Origin: Aquila chrysaetos chrysaetos
Taxonomy: Eukaryota > Chordata > Aves > Accipitriformes > Accipitridae
NCBI RefSeq assembly: GCF_900496995.4
Contig: NC_044022.1
Coordinates: 19,916,938 to 19,980,937, forward strand
DNA length: 64,000 nt
Direction of reading: 5' to 3'
Position numbers and translations under genes: made by a program
The notes under the pieces: generated by a model
The model's input: the letters and a program-made list of their open reading frames with translations, nothing else
Told to the model about the DNA's origin: nothing
Database searches by the model: none
Part shown: positions 1-11,700 of the stretch, one piece after another
Numbering within the stretch: the first letter of the stretch is position 1
How the letters are laid out: each line of letters starts with the position of its first letter

Positions 1-493
1 GCCCCTCACTACAAGAAAGACATTGAGGGGCCGGAGCGTGTCCAGAGAAGGGCAACGAAGCTGGTGAAGGGTCTGGAGCACAAGTCTTATGAGGAGCGGC
101 TGAGGGAACTGGGGTGGTTCAGCCTGGAGAAAAGGAGGCTGAGGGGAGACCTTATCGCTCTCTACAACTACCTGAAAGGAGGTTGTAGCGAGGTGGGGGT
201 CAGTCTCTTTTCCCAAGTAACAAGTGATAGGACAAGAGGAAACGGCCTCAAGTTGTACCAGGGGAGGTTTAGATTGGATATTAGGAAAAATTTCTTCCCT
301 GAAAGGGTTGTCAAGCATTGGAACAGGCTGCCCAGGGAAGTGGTTGAATCACCATCCCTGGAGGTATTTAAAAGATGTGTAGGCGTGGTGCTTAGGGACA
401 TGGTTTAGTGGTGGACTTGGCAGTGTTAGGTTAACAGTTGGAATTGATGATTTTAAAGGTCTTTTCCAACCTAAATGATTCTATGGTTCTATG
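1..493 (+). mobile_element. CR1 LINE, 3' end (5' truncated by window edge)
   Basis: This is the 3' part of a CR1 non-LTR retrotransposon. An open frame from about 64 to 408 encodes the C-terminal tail of CR1 ORF2 (motifs [38 protein letters not shown]), which is typical of avian CR1. After the stop comes a short 3'UTR ending in the ATTCTATGGTTCTATG type of octamer repeat at 477-493, as expected of a CR1 3' terminus. The reading frame still begins before base 1, so the element extends out of the window. It is closely similar to the inverted copy at 30944-32025. It sits in the last DDIAS intron, in the sense orientation of DDIAS, and has no cellular gene function. Confidence 0.93.
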
Positions 494-1558
494 ACCAGGT
501 CTCTATGTCTGGTGCCTTTACAAATATAAGTAATTCTACATATCAACAGTGTTGTTGCTGCTCATGCACACACAAGGACTGAAGACACATTTGAAGACCA
601 TTTGTTCAGCCTTTGGCTGTAAACATTTCCATATAGTTGTGTTCAGCTATGCATACAGTTGCACTCTGCCAGATAAAACTCAGAATCAACATAACATACT
701 TTTTTAAGACTTACCTAGAAGGATATTGTCCTTGGCTAACAGCCTTCAGCCTCAACCTTTGCATAGACTCAGGAGTTAGGAGGGTTGTTGAATTTGAGAC
801 AGCTATATTTGGGTTCTGGCCTCTCTGGCATTGCCAGACATTGAGGGGGAGGAGGAAAAGGGTTTTTCCACTTCTCAAAACATTGGATAATTCCCTCTGC
901 TTTTAATGTCATTTTTCACCTGAAATTTTTGTGTAGAGAGAAGCAGCTTCTATAAAGGATTGCAGCTGAAGCTCCTTTGAAACACTACTCTCCAAATAAA
1001 TCTGAGAAGATAAAGGTTGTAGCTTATTTCCCTTTCACAGAGGTAGCGCATAGAAAATATCATGCTGGCTTTGATAGCTGGGCTGCCAAGTCAGGTATCT
1101 GGTACCAGAGGGCTTTGCTTCAAGTACTGCCCAGTGCCTCCTAGATAAAAGAAAAGTGTTGGCCTTAGGCAGTCAGCCATTTGCACAGAACTGCACTGGA
1201 GGAAGCCCGGAAGCACCCCATGCCCTAAAGGGAGGAAGAAATTTTCTGTGAAGTCCTTTCTTAGAATTCGTGGTTGTTTTTCCAGCTCCAAAACTCTGTG
1301 TAATTGCAACAAGCAAAGAACCTCTCACTGTGATGCCCTTTATAGCCCTTGCCAGTGCTTATTTCCCAGGGCATACTGCTTTGTGTGACAGACTGTTTTG
1401 TATTCTCTTCCCTGCAGATCCTGACAAAAAGTAAGACCTAAATTTAAGCCTGACTTAAATAAAGACATGCATTAATTTTTATTTTTTTTTCTATCACAAA
1501 ATAAAGCATTGTACTAAGTTTTGGGTTTGTTTGTTTTTTTGTTTTTTTTTCCCCCCAG
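494..1558 (+). other. DDIAS last intron, 3' portion
   Basis: This non-coding stretch lies between the CR1 tail and the DDIAS terminal exon. I see no earlier DDIAS coding exon in it, so the exons encoding the N-terminal OB-fold part must lie before the window. The intron ends with a strong acceptor. A TACTAAG branch-point-like heptamer lies at 1512-1518, about 40 nt upstream of the AG. A T-rich tract and a C6 run then lead to the AG at 1557-1558. Confidence 0.75.
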
Positions 1559-4117
1559 GGTTGTGCAAGTGAAGATGGAGGGCGTTCTGCTGTCAGCAGC
1601 ATCTTGCAAAACTGTTCCAGAATTAATAGAAGTACCAAAAAGCTTACAGCTTGCCAGATCTTCCTGCCAAATGCTGCTGTTACTGGCTTTACTGTTATCA
1701 GCTACTTTGATCAGCTCCTGCAGTTGGCAAAATTCAGGAGCTGTAATAACAGCTCATACTTACCTGATGCATCTTCAGCTCCAATAGATGAACCTGTCAG
1801 TGAGCTCAGCAGCTTGTCTAGCCCGAGCAGAAACTCCTGTTTTGTTCAGTCTAGTGGCAGAGAAACTTTTTTAGGGTCCTGGCAGCAGTCCTTCAGCCTG
1901 ACTTCATCTGTTGCTTGGGTAACAGTGGAAGACTTTCCCACTCTGGAAGTGGGAAAGCTGGTGAGTGAACAGCATGAACAAGAGGGGAGGCCTGTCTCTG
2001 CAGAATCGTGCAGTGTAAGCCTCAACAATCAAACTTTTTGGGATTCACAGTTTTGTAGCTCTTCTGTGAAGGAAGGAAATGAGGAGGATAATGAATTGAG
2101 TTCACAACCTAGTCAGACTGACAGCGTCTCTGCAACTGATAAATTAGAGAGAGTATCCTCTTCAAAGACAGAGTGTTTACATGGAAACAGTTCCAAGTTG
2201 TTACAACATCCCTTGGAATTTGGGGTAAAAAGCATCTACCCAAAGACTAATAGTAGAAATTATTCTTACCCAGAAAAATCCCACAACTCCTTTTTTTATG
2301 AGAGAGATGCCTCAGCATCTAATCACATAAATGTAGCTGGAGTGTCTCAGACGGACTCTATGCTTTGGGATGAGCTCCCATTCTCAGAAAGCCTAAATGA
2401 ATTTTTAGCCAGAATAGAAGGTGGCAAGAGTGTTGTAACATCACCCAGCCTTGATGCAGGCAAACAGACCCTTCTTGAAAGTAGCAACTTGGGTGTAAAT
2501 CTTAACAAATCGTATCCCAGGCAAACCCTACTAGCTGCTGATTTGCCTGAAGCGAGCATCTCGGGGAGGTTCTTGCCACCAGCAGAGGATGGTAGTTGGG
2601 AGAACATACTGTTTGCTTGTCTTCAGTCGAATGCAAATCCTCCGAGTGATGAGGTGTCACAATGTGAGTCTTCCTCTAGTGTTTTATCTTCAACTGACAA
2701 GGAATGTGGAGCATCTTGCTTTATACCTAACCCTTGTCTACCTATTCTGTCACAGTCCTTGCCAGTTACATCAGAGCCTTCTGTTTCCAAGAGCAGATAT
2801 GTGCAGCCCAAAGAAGCAAATATGGACATTTCAAAGTCATCTTGGTCTTTTATTAGTTTGCAGTGTACTGCTGAACATGGAGAAAACTCCTGCTTAAAAA
2901 GGAGCAAGGCAGCTACCTGTGTGTGTTCTGCACATGATAGCTGTTTAGCAGGCTGCGAAAATAAAGAAAATTCTTCTTCTACACCAAGCCAAAGAACAGA
3001 TCTTACATTCACAGGGGCATGGGACTCTGATCCAACAACTCCCAGCAATACAAGAAGGCTGTACAAAAGAGAATTAAAACCATTGACAGAACTGTCAGAA
3101 AATACCTTCAAAAGTGTTAACAGGAGAGAGATGCTGTGGAACAGTATCTTCCCTGAAGGCAGCTACAATGCTTCTGCTGATCTCTTTGATACAAGTGCAA
3201 GAGAGGTAGCAAAACCTGTAGAATTCCTAAATAAATCATGTAATTCTTTAATACAGGAAGATACTTTGACAGAAAAGGTCACAGCTCCTGAATTGGTGCT
3301 TTATCCTGGAGATGATGTTCTCTGTAACAGTTCAAAACCGAGCTCATCCCTACACAGGTCCCCTCCTGCTTTTAGTAAGCACAGTACACCAGTAACTTAC
3401 TCCTTTTGTCCTTCAGAATGCAATTCAGTTAGCGCTCAAGACTTTGTTCCTTATTTACAGTCGACTCCTGTGACAAAACCTTTCCAGAAACTGTGGCCTG
3501 TTGGGGAAAGCTCTTCTGTCACTATCTTCACCCCCCAAAATCCCACTAAAATCCATTCCAAATGCAAGCGATCTAGGTCTTCCTTTCAAAACACTCTGTT
3601 GCAGCAGCTTACTGGCAGGTTAGTGAAACGTGAAAGGCTGAGTAATGGGGAAGACAAAGAAAGTCATAGCTCTGTTTCACAGCAGTTCCTTAACAGCCAA
3701 CCACCTGCCAACTTTGAGGATTGGATCCCTCCATCTGCGAACAAAAGGTTGAAATCAACTGGATCTTTAAACTTAAAAACAGTTAGTTGGGCTGCTGACC
3801 TGCAGTTGACCTGTGGGCATGCTGGCAGGAACCCTATTTCTGAAAGCAAAGAGAACAGTGAAAATGATGTGTGCTTCCAAAATGAGAGATTAAACCCTGG
3901 GGATACAGCCAGGATTCTAACAACTCCTGTATTTGCAGGTGTCACCAAGGCCTTGTTTTTAAACGATACAGTCCTGGAAACTTGTTCTCCTTCAGAAGGC
4001 AAGAGTCTCCTCTCAAGTGCAAATTATTCAGGGGGTATTTTAGAAGGGGCAGCTGGCTGGTCTCCTGAGTTGTTCTTCCAAGCACGGACCCCTTTTTCCA
4101 GTAAGCCAAAATACTAA
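1559..4117 (+). CDS. DDIAS: DDIAS (noxin) terminal coding exon, partial gene
   Basis: DNA damage-induced apoptosis suppressor is, in mammals, a DNA-damage-responsive anti-apoptotic protein with an N-terminal OB-fold region and a long, mostly disordered remainder. The frame is open from the splice acceptor at 1558 to TAA at 4115-4117, giving 852 residues. The first in-frame ATG is not the start, because exons encoding the N-terminal 100 or so residues lie upstream of the window. Family landmarks, numbered within this exon: the end of the OB-fold region ACQIFLPNAAVTGFTVISYF at 31-50 followed by DQLLQL; LPFSESLNEFLA at about 273-284; GSYNASADLFD at 534; QDFVPYLQSTPV at 627; the terminal WSPELF at 834. 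The rest is Ser/Thr/Asn-rich with many SP/TP sites and a KEN motif at 469-471. Human DDIAS is about 1000 residues and also has one very large last exon. The frame shows no disruption. The identification rests on remembered family motifs, not on an alignment. Confidence 0.92.
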   Translation, partial: GCASEDGGRSAVSSILQNCSRINRSTKKLTACQIFLPNAAVTGFTVISYFDQLLQLAKFRSCNNSSYLPDASSAPIDEPVSELSSLSSPSRNSCFVQSSGRETFLGSWQQSFSLTSSVAWVTVEDFPTLEVGKLVSEQHEQEGRPVSAESCSVSLNNQTFWDSQFCSSSVKEGNEEDNELSSQPSQTDSVSATDKLERVSSSKTECLHGNSSKLLQHPLEFGVKSIYPKTNSRNYSYPEKSHNSFFYERDASASNHINVAGVSQTDSMLWDELPFSESLNEFLARIEGGKSVVTSPSLDAGKQTLLESSNLGVNLNKSYPRQTLLAADLPEASISGRFLPPAEDGSWENILFACLQSNANPPSDEVSQCESSSSVLSSTDKECGASCFIPNPCLPILSQSLPVTSEPSVSKSRYVQPKEANMDISKSSWSFISLQCTAEHGENSCLKRSKAATCVCSAHDSCLAGCENKENSSSTPSQRTDLTFTGAWDSDPTTPSNTRRLYKRELKPLTELSENTFKSVNRREMLWNSIFPEGSYNASADLFDTSAREVAKPVEFLNKSCNSLIQEDTLTEKVTAPELVLYPGDDVLCNSSKPSSSLHRSPPAFSKHSTPVTYSFCPSECNSVSAQDFVPYLQSTPVTKPFQKLWPVGESSSVTIFTPQNPTKIHSKCKRSRSSFQNTLLQQLTGRLVKRERLSNGEDKESHSSVSQQFLNSQPPANFEDWIPPSANKRLKSTGSLNLKTVSWAADLQLTCGHAGRNPISESKENSENDVCFQNERLNPGDTARILTTPVFAGVTKALFLNDTVLETCSPSEGKSLLSSANYSGGILEGAAGWSPELFFQARTPFSSKPKY

Positions 4118-4365
4118 AAAACAGATGGTCCTACTCTGTATTCTTTTTAATTATCTTTAAGACTTTTGGGAAGGAGCCAGTAGAAGAAAATAGCTATTTA
4201 ACAATTACATTGTTTATACACCTATTGGCATATGTCTTCCTAAGATGAGTTACGTTTATTTGCAGATCTTTGTACCACAGAGACGGGGGAAAACAGGATT
4301 TGGAGTTACTATATTTTATTGTAAATTAAGTCTAGAATGTGCAATAAAAACTTTTGTAAATGTGT
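4118..4365 (+). other. DDIAS: DDIAS 3'UTR
   Basis: This is AT-rich non-coding sequence directly after the DDIAS stop codon, ending just past a canonical poly(A) signal. The exact cleavage point is inferred. Longer 3'UTRs using later signals (for example around 8533) cannot be excluded. Confidence 0.7.
4343..4348 (+). terminator. DDIAS poly(A) signal AATAAA
   Basis: A perfect AATAAA lies about 225 nt after the DDIAS stop. It is followed by a T/GT-rich downstream element (TTTTGTAAATGTGTG), the usual arrangement of a vertebrate cleavage and polyadenylation site. Confidence 0.75.
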
Positions 4366-7300
4366 GATTATTTAATAGATCTCACTTTATCAAGTACAGG
4401 TGGGTGAAGTGTTTTAGCGTACAGTGGTGTCTTTTCACCATAAGAGCAGCCCTGGAGTCCATGTCCATTCCACATTCTTATCTGATGACTCTCTGTGGAG
4501 AAGGGCCAAGTTTTATCAAAGAATTTCAAATACCATGTGGGAGCCTTCTATTTGAGCCTGCTTGGAATCTTATGATAGAGTTGAGTTGGGTGGAGGGGGC
4601 CATCCTGAAAGGCTGGTAGCAGCTCCCAGTTTTCCTGCAGGCTTTTTCAAGTTAAAGACTGCTAGTGGCAGATTCCTGGCAATGTCTTTCCTCTTCTGTG
4701 CTTTGGGCTTTTCCATATCCCCCACCCAGAACAGCTGCATTTAAGATCATTGAATAGAGAAATCTTGGAGCTGCTACTGCAAGCTTGTAGGTCAGGTCCT
4801 GCAGAAGCATGTGGGAACCTGATGCCACAGGATCTCAGCAGCCTGAAAATGCTGATTTGTAGAACCAGAAGCAGGCCTGTATCTGCTGTGGTTTTTTGGT
4901 TTGGTTGGTTTTTTTTGAGGCGTAGAATGAATATGCACCATTTACATTGGTGACAAGGAGAGTTTACTTGGTTCATTCATTCATGCAAGATACACATTAC
5001 TATGTTTTTTTATGTGTGAGGCCTCACTTAATTTCTAATCCACCTACTTAAGCCCTACACTCAGTGTTTGTTCAGAAGAGTTTTGTGTCTCTGTATGCAA
5101 GGAACAAATTGTATCAATACTGATAACTAAAGCACTTTACTTTCAGGTTATAAAGACACCACCTCTGCCTTAGGAAGTCTGAGAGGAAGAAGTTGCTGAA
5201 GTTAGTTAGAAGAGTATTGTGGGAATGTATCATTTTGTGCTCATCTTTTTGTTCCTGTGTATTTTATTTACTATCTGTTGTTGGTCACTGTTGGCATCAG
5301 GGCTAGAAGGGCTGCTTCTTGTGTGACTCTGAAAGGCTTCCCTGACCTTACATTCACTTGGTCTCACTGGGGCATGCACACAAACCAGCGTGTTAAGGCA
5401 GGACCTGCCTGAGACAGCCAATGGAAACCATGTTTGGGATGGAGGAAAAAAACAGACCTTTGGAATTTGAGCTGTAATCTTTGTGTGCCTTCATATCTCC
5501 TCTACAAAATAATTAGGTACCTCCTCATTATTTTCAGGACACTCAGGGAAGTATGAGGGTATTTATTTTCACCACCTTGTCCCCTACCTGCTATTTTTAG
5601 CATGGCTCACTCTTACAGAACATACAGGTAAACCTTTTCAGTTTCTCAGTCTCCACTGTAAGTTCTGTGCCGTCTAATCAAATGCATTTCTCACTAAAGG
5701 ATGGAAGGGAGGAGAGTATTTGAAATCAAACAAGCTGCTTCTGCAGCTGAGCAGGGTGTTAATGAAATACAGCCTCTCCTACCAAGGGTACGAGTGTGCT
5801 GAGTCTGCAGGCATTCCTGCAGGCTGACCAAAGGAAATGGTTCCTCATGGCTACACAGCAAGTCTGCACAGGTAAATTCACTTTACAGAGAAGTTTTTCC
5901 ATATTGGTCAGTGTTGTTTGGGGTTTTTTTCCCTACTTACTTAACAGTTGAGGAAATGGAGGCACAGGTTCAAAGACTTGCCCAACGTTAAGAGGGTGTG
6001 GAGCCTAGCTCTGGATATCACTGAAAGACCTTAACCAGCAAACCACCTTTTCTCCTTGCTGTCCTACCCAGCAAGATACTCAAGCACAACCCAGAAGTTC
6101 TTGCCAGTCTTTAAGGATGCTGCAGTAGGTAGGTGGCGGTGGCAAGAGGCTCAGGGTTTCCTCTTACAGGTCCGAGCCTCGATCCCTGCAGTCCCTGGAT
6201 CCTAGGCATAAGCAGAAGAAAAAGGACCATCCAGTCATAGCAAAAAAAAAAAAAGGGGGAGGGGGGCAAAAATAAAGCAGAATTAAACATAATAATTTGA
6301 TGACCAAAGTAACTTCAAGCATCATACCTGTGAGCGGAGTCACTTGTTAAGTGCTGTGCCAGTGACACCCGCCTAAACCACCGCTGCAGAACATGGCAAT
6401 GCTGTGCTTTAAGGGATACACAGTTCCCTATGCGGGGCTTCTTGGCACAGCCAAAGGGACGTGGCAGTAATAGAAGCAGCCATATAGCCTTTATAAGCTG
6501 TTGATGACTTCCCCAGCTGAGCTTTAGCCCTGTGCTTGACAGCAAATCTGAGCACCAGAACTGCACCAGGGCTTGCTTCAGTTGGGATAGTGCAGGGCTC
6601 GAGGGTGAGCCCAGGTGAACAAGCCTGTGCTTCTGCCTGCCATGATCAATGCCATGCCTCTTCAAAAGATTGTATTTATTGCAAATAAAATCCTACTTGA
6701 TGAATCTACGTTAGGGGCAAGTGGAAAATGAGTAAGAAATGTAGCCTGCCTGGAAATGGTAAATCTGCGTTGATAGCTTATGTAGAAGAAATAAAGGGAA
6801 AGACAGCATTATTCATACCCAAATCACTGAGCACAGGGAAGGCAGTATTGAAAGGGTTTTAAGACATCAGTGCTCAAACAAATAAAACTTGAAACTAGAT
6901 GTTTCTGCTACAGCCTCCCACATAATACAAGACTGCAGTATCACTGGCTCTTTAAGCACTCCCTTGTGACGAACTGGACAAACACATACTTTATCACAGG
7001 GTTAGACCTGATCCAAGTGATACACCAGAGACTTGATGCAGCTAGCTATGAAACGCTGCCAGAACTTCTACATCATGTACCTGACAGCATCTTGACATGA
7101 AATGTTTTGTCCAGCATGAGTGATTTTATTCAGCGGAGAATTCATCCACATACTACAGTAAGCGATAGCTTTGGTGCAAGCTGATATGATTTTAAGTTTG
7201 TAAAAAAGAATAAAACTCAGCATGTTTAATTCTGAAGGTAATAAAACTCCTGAAAGTGCACACCAGGTTTGTGGTTGATTCCCTATGCATAGAAATCCAT

Positions 7301-8770
7301 AAATCAAGACTAGATTTTAAATTAGGTAGCACTGTCTGTACGATACCATTGAAATTAATGCAGAGCAGCCAGCTCTCCTGAGCTTTGTGCAAGAGGATTG
7401 CACACATAGTGAGACCAAAAAGTACTCTTGTGTGACAGACCCCTGTCAGCAAGATGACATCTTCTGGGCAGAGCTCCCCAGGTGCTCGGTAGGAAGACTT
7501 TGTACATGAGAAGATGGAGGAGAGGCAGTAAGCTGTCTCGGTTTTGCTCCTGTAGTCTGTCAGCCTTGGATTTCTTCCTCTGGGGACTTTGATCCCTTTT
7601 TTTGCAGGGAGCCTTCGTGCTCCTACAGTCCTTTTACCCACAGTGAACAAGAAGAAGGTTGCACATCCCACCGGTTACATGCTCCTTGTAAAGAAGAGCT
7701 GCCGCTCTTCACCTCCTCCTTACCTTTCCCCTGGAAGAGCTTGGTCTGGCTTCTCCAGCCATCACCCACACGGGCAACACACTCCAACCCTCCTCTCTTT
7801 CAGTAAATACTCAGTTCCCAAGGCGTCTGTGCTTTAAGGAGGTTTTCTTCCCCGCACTTTGCCCAGTTCCTACCTAGAAGCATGCAGGGACTTTTCCCTC
7901 TCCGAGTACCTCTCCGTTTTATCATTGACTCAAATTGCCAGCTTCCTGGGGAACGCAGAGCAGATGGTCCAGCCCTCATGTCAGACATTTACCAAGGAAG
8001 GAGCTTCAAGGTCAGTGGAAGAGGCAATAAAAGACACATGGCGTCTTCAAGCTTCACAGCTCATTTCTCAGTGTGTTAGCAGAAGTCATCTTTGATGTGC
8101 AGCAGAGCACAGGGGAGGAAACCTGATCCCAGAATGAGTCAGAGCACAAACTTTATGTATTGACCAAAAAACTAAAGGCTTAAAATGGGAGATCTTGTCC
8201 ACAAGGATTCTAGGCCCCCAGAAAAGCAGGTCATTGGGGAACACCAGTGGAGTTCTAGGAGCATGACAAGAGCGAGTTGAATGCTGAAGAGAAGAACTAG
8301 CATTAAAAAAAACGCCAAAGGCACTGGGACAAAGAATAAAAGACAACTGAAGCATACAACCATCATCTTCATCCACCACAAACCTAGCATCTTGCTAGGA
8401 CCAGAGTTTAACCAGCTCCAGGTCTGCAGTGACGGTGAGTGAAGATGGTACCTCTGTCAAAGACCACCCTCTAGTGACTGCTGCCGGCATTTCTTTGGCA
8501 TTTCAAACTTTGCTATGATCTCTCTTGTTTTGAATAAAATTTTTCTTCTGTTCTAGTGCAAAGGGACACTGCTCCCATGGACAGCAGCTCTACTTTTGCT
8601 CTTCTTGTGAGGCCCCAATGCTGTGAGAGCCTTAGCAGAAAGTCCTTAGCAGCCATTCATTTGTTGGTCTGATATTAAATCACGTCAAGTGAATCCGTCT
8701 CATACATATTTTTAAGGCAACTTTGCTTTGCAGTTCAAATCAAAAAACAAACAAATCAAACACTTTAAAC
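4366..8770. other. Intergenic region between convergent DDIAS and RAB30
   Basis: About 4.4 kb separates the two tail-to-tail genes. I see no convincing coding exon; all open frames are short and lack recognisable motifs. It contains one MIR-like relic (5938-6022), an A13 run at 6241, and scattered AATAAA motifs on the plus strand (for example 7208 and 8533) that could serve longer DDIAS transcripts. The stretch around 5325-5350 weakly resembles an L2 3' end. Confidence 0.6.
5938..6022 (-). repeat. MIR-like ancient SINE relic
   Basis: The plus strand reads ACAGTTGAGGAAATGGAGGC, then ACTTGCCCAA. These match the reverse complement of the MIR core (ACAGATGAGGAAACTGAGGC ... ACTTGCCCAAGGTCA) at the expected spacing. 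MIR is a very old amniote SINE and is rare in birds, so surviving copies are short and diverged. The call is from remembered consensus, not from a repeat search. Confidence 0.7.
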
Positions 8771-8792
8771 ACCAAGTGGAAAGGATTAAACA

Positions 8793-8798
8793 TTTATT
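8793..8798 (-). terminator. Candidate distal RAB30 poly(A) signal
   Basis: TTTATT on the plus strand reads AATAAA on the RAB30 strand, inside an AT-rich AAATAAATG context. It is a plausible distal end of the RAB30 mRNA. Other TTTATT matches closer to the coding end (for example about 15708, 16174 and 16861) are candidate proximal sites. The choice is inference. Confidence 0.4.
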
Positions 8799-11700
8799 TA
8801 CATACAGATACATATGTAAGCAATTTCTAAGTATAAAAAGGACATTACAAATAAACATGAAGCATCATACATTCATCATCCTGATCATCCAAAATACATT
8901 CCTTTCTCAACCCCGCTGTACCACACTTGACCACAAGAACTTAAAAAAACAGACAAGCCAAATGCTTCTGACAGTCAATGATTCACAGTTTGGCGATTTG
9001 CTAACACCTATACCCTTCCCAAAGACAGCACTACCCCAGCAACCCGAGATCAATGGTCTGACCAGCTGTAGTGCATTTTCTCCACTGAAATGGTTGTGCT
9101 CGATCAACAAGAAACACATCCTCTCCTCATCCTTCTGGCCACGCGTTTAGGAATCAGGGTTCTTGCTAAAATTCTGTACATTGTGCTAAATTCACAATTG
9201 TTGGGGAAAAGACAGCAGACCTTTATGGGAGAAACTCCATCCCAGGAAATTCCTTTAACACTGTGACTTCCCTGGCATGGAAGTTGGAGGAAAAGAAAAA
9301 AGAAAAAAAAAAAAGCTGCTTTTAATGCTCAAGCAGGTTTTTAAACTACAATTCAAACTACAGTTGATGGTATAAAACATACTTTGTTCATGCTGTAAAA
9401 AAAATTACGTGCTTCAATATTGATTTGCTAGTAATCAAAGCTGAGAGTAATTCAGGTTTTCTCCTGAGGAAATGAAGATGCCTTTATAACATCTCTAAAA
9501 ATGATCATAGCTTTCAGGAAAGAGGAAACATTTTAGACTCAAAAACCTAAAGGCAATGCAGAGCACGACGAACTTGTCAGTTAGATAACGTTACAAAGGG
9601 AAACAAACCAGTAAACATAAAATTAAAATGCCTACTCAAACTATTAATGAATTCAAATGAGAGCTGGGTGAGTCTTTCTGTATAGATCAAAGGCAGTTTG
9701 AAAAAAATCTCATGATCTGCAAATTCAAAGAACAGCCAAATATGTGCAGCAGAACAGTGTGAAGTGGAAATAAAAGAGGAGCAGAAAGAGCCTTGTCCCA
9801 TATTGACAGCTGAGTGACTGCAGCTGCTCCAATCTCAGGGTTTTTAAATTTTTTTTCCTTTTGTAAACAGCTGTGGGGAATAAAATGGATGTGACATATC
9901 TGCAGTGCATCTTATTATGCTAAAAACCATGGCACGTTTTAAACTACTTGTCTAATATCCAGATATATACTTGTCACTCCAAACCAGCATAGCAACAAGC
10001 GCTGGGCTTCCTCCGTAATCTTATTAGATGGCCTTTTCTCCCCCAAAACGTTGGGTTAAGAAGTTCATTTTTCCCCTTCAGTGCTGACTGCATGTGGGGG
10101 CCAGCGGTAAGGCTTTCTTCCAAACAGTCTGCAAGAGTTGAGGCAATGGCAGTGCCTGAAATCACGGCAGCTCTCCCTGCCATAGACCAAACATTTTATT
10201 CTCACTCCATTAAAATGTCAAAACAGCATTCCCCTCTCCTCTGCTTCCCCCTCCATAAAGCCTTGACTGCTGGGGACGCTGCAGCCATTAGATTTACTAA
10301 AGCTCATGCCAATGATGCAACCCAGACCCTCAGAGATATTCACACCAGCACCCAAGCGACAGCTCAGAATGTCCGACCCTCCTCCTCCACACGGCCATAA
10401 GTCTCCCTGGATGGAGAACAGCATCCACCTGCTCACTGGAGATTTACTCAACTTGCACCAAACCCCCACCGATTCTTAACACCTGAGTCTCTTGTATTGG
10501 TCCCATAAGAAGGGAAGCATTCCTTATAGGATGCTTACATGGCTGAGAACGGGCTTATCAAATTAGTATGGTGCATGTCCATAGTAAGAAACTCGAGGTG
10601 GCACAGAAGATGAGCCATGGATGCTCCTCCTTCTCGCTAAAGCAGTAGGATCCAGTGGTTCACGCAACCAGGACTGTTTCCAGTCTGAGACCTCCACGGT
10701 GCTTGAGGCATGAGCAGCATTGGGAAGGAGCAGATTCATGGATGAAAGGTACTAATCAGGCTTTGAAAAGCTCCGAGGTTTGCATTCACGTGACACCCCC
10801 CCCACGACACGAGCCCTTACTCACTGCCCACGAAAGCGTAAGAGTACTTCTAACACCCCCTCTCCCCCAGGACGCCACGCACAGCTAAAACCACGACTGA
10901 CACAGGTTTTGGCCGTGTCAGGTGCCTGCGGACCAGGGCTGGACTCCCGAAGATGCTCGGCAGGGACACCACCACGGTGCACTCACAAGCGTGCGTGTCC
11001 TTGGGAACGTTACCCCAAGATAAGCAGTAGTAGAAAAAGCAAAGGTGCAAATGTAAAGGTGGCATCTGCTTCTTGAGTTTAATTGTAGCGCTAACCGAAG
11101 CTAAAATTATTTTCTGCGCTTGCTGGAAAAGAATAACTGGTTCAACAAATGTGATCACATCCAGGAAGTGCTAATAGCTAGTTATTAATGTGGAAACAGA
11201 GACAATCTCTGAGTACAGTACAGCCAGCTCCTGTTTATCCAGACAGATAAGCTGAGCTGTTAACCCTGCCTATACTCTTAAAACCAGTCTAATTTTTCAC
11301 TGACAACATTTACAGTCTAAATTACACCCATTGCCACCTCAGCTTCTGCTATACCTGGGTTATCTTTCTCCAATTACCCAGATGACTGTATTTAGAGGGG
11401 CAAGCATAGAGACGAGGGTTTTTTTCTGGATCTGCGCCTCCCACGTGGAAAAAAACCACCCTTAACTCACATGCCATAGTTTTTACTTCTGGTTTAAGTT
11501 ACAGCTGATTCACATGAGGGGAAAGGGTGCAATGGCATCCACAGGTGATGACAGCTGGCAATCTATCTCAGCTGGATATAGTACAGTACAGCAAAGGAGA
11601 CTTTGGGTCAGTTTAGCAAGGTGGTGATTAGCGAGGTAACTCAGAGCAATGCAGCGGGCTACTTTGGGAGCCTTGCATCACAGTCAGCACAATTACCCTG

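Noticed and set aside
5325..5360. L2-like 3' end (AGGCTTCCCTGACC)
   Set aside because: Only about 15 bases fit the remembered consensus. Insufficient for a repeat call.
8464..8480. CTCF-like site (CACCCTCTAGTGA) between the convergent genes
   Set aside because: About three mismatches to the core consensus. Too weak to call without ChIP or conservation.
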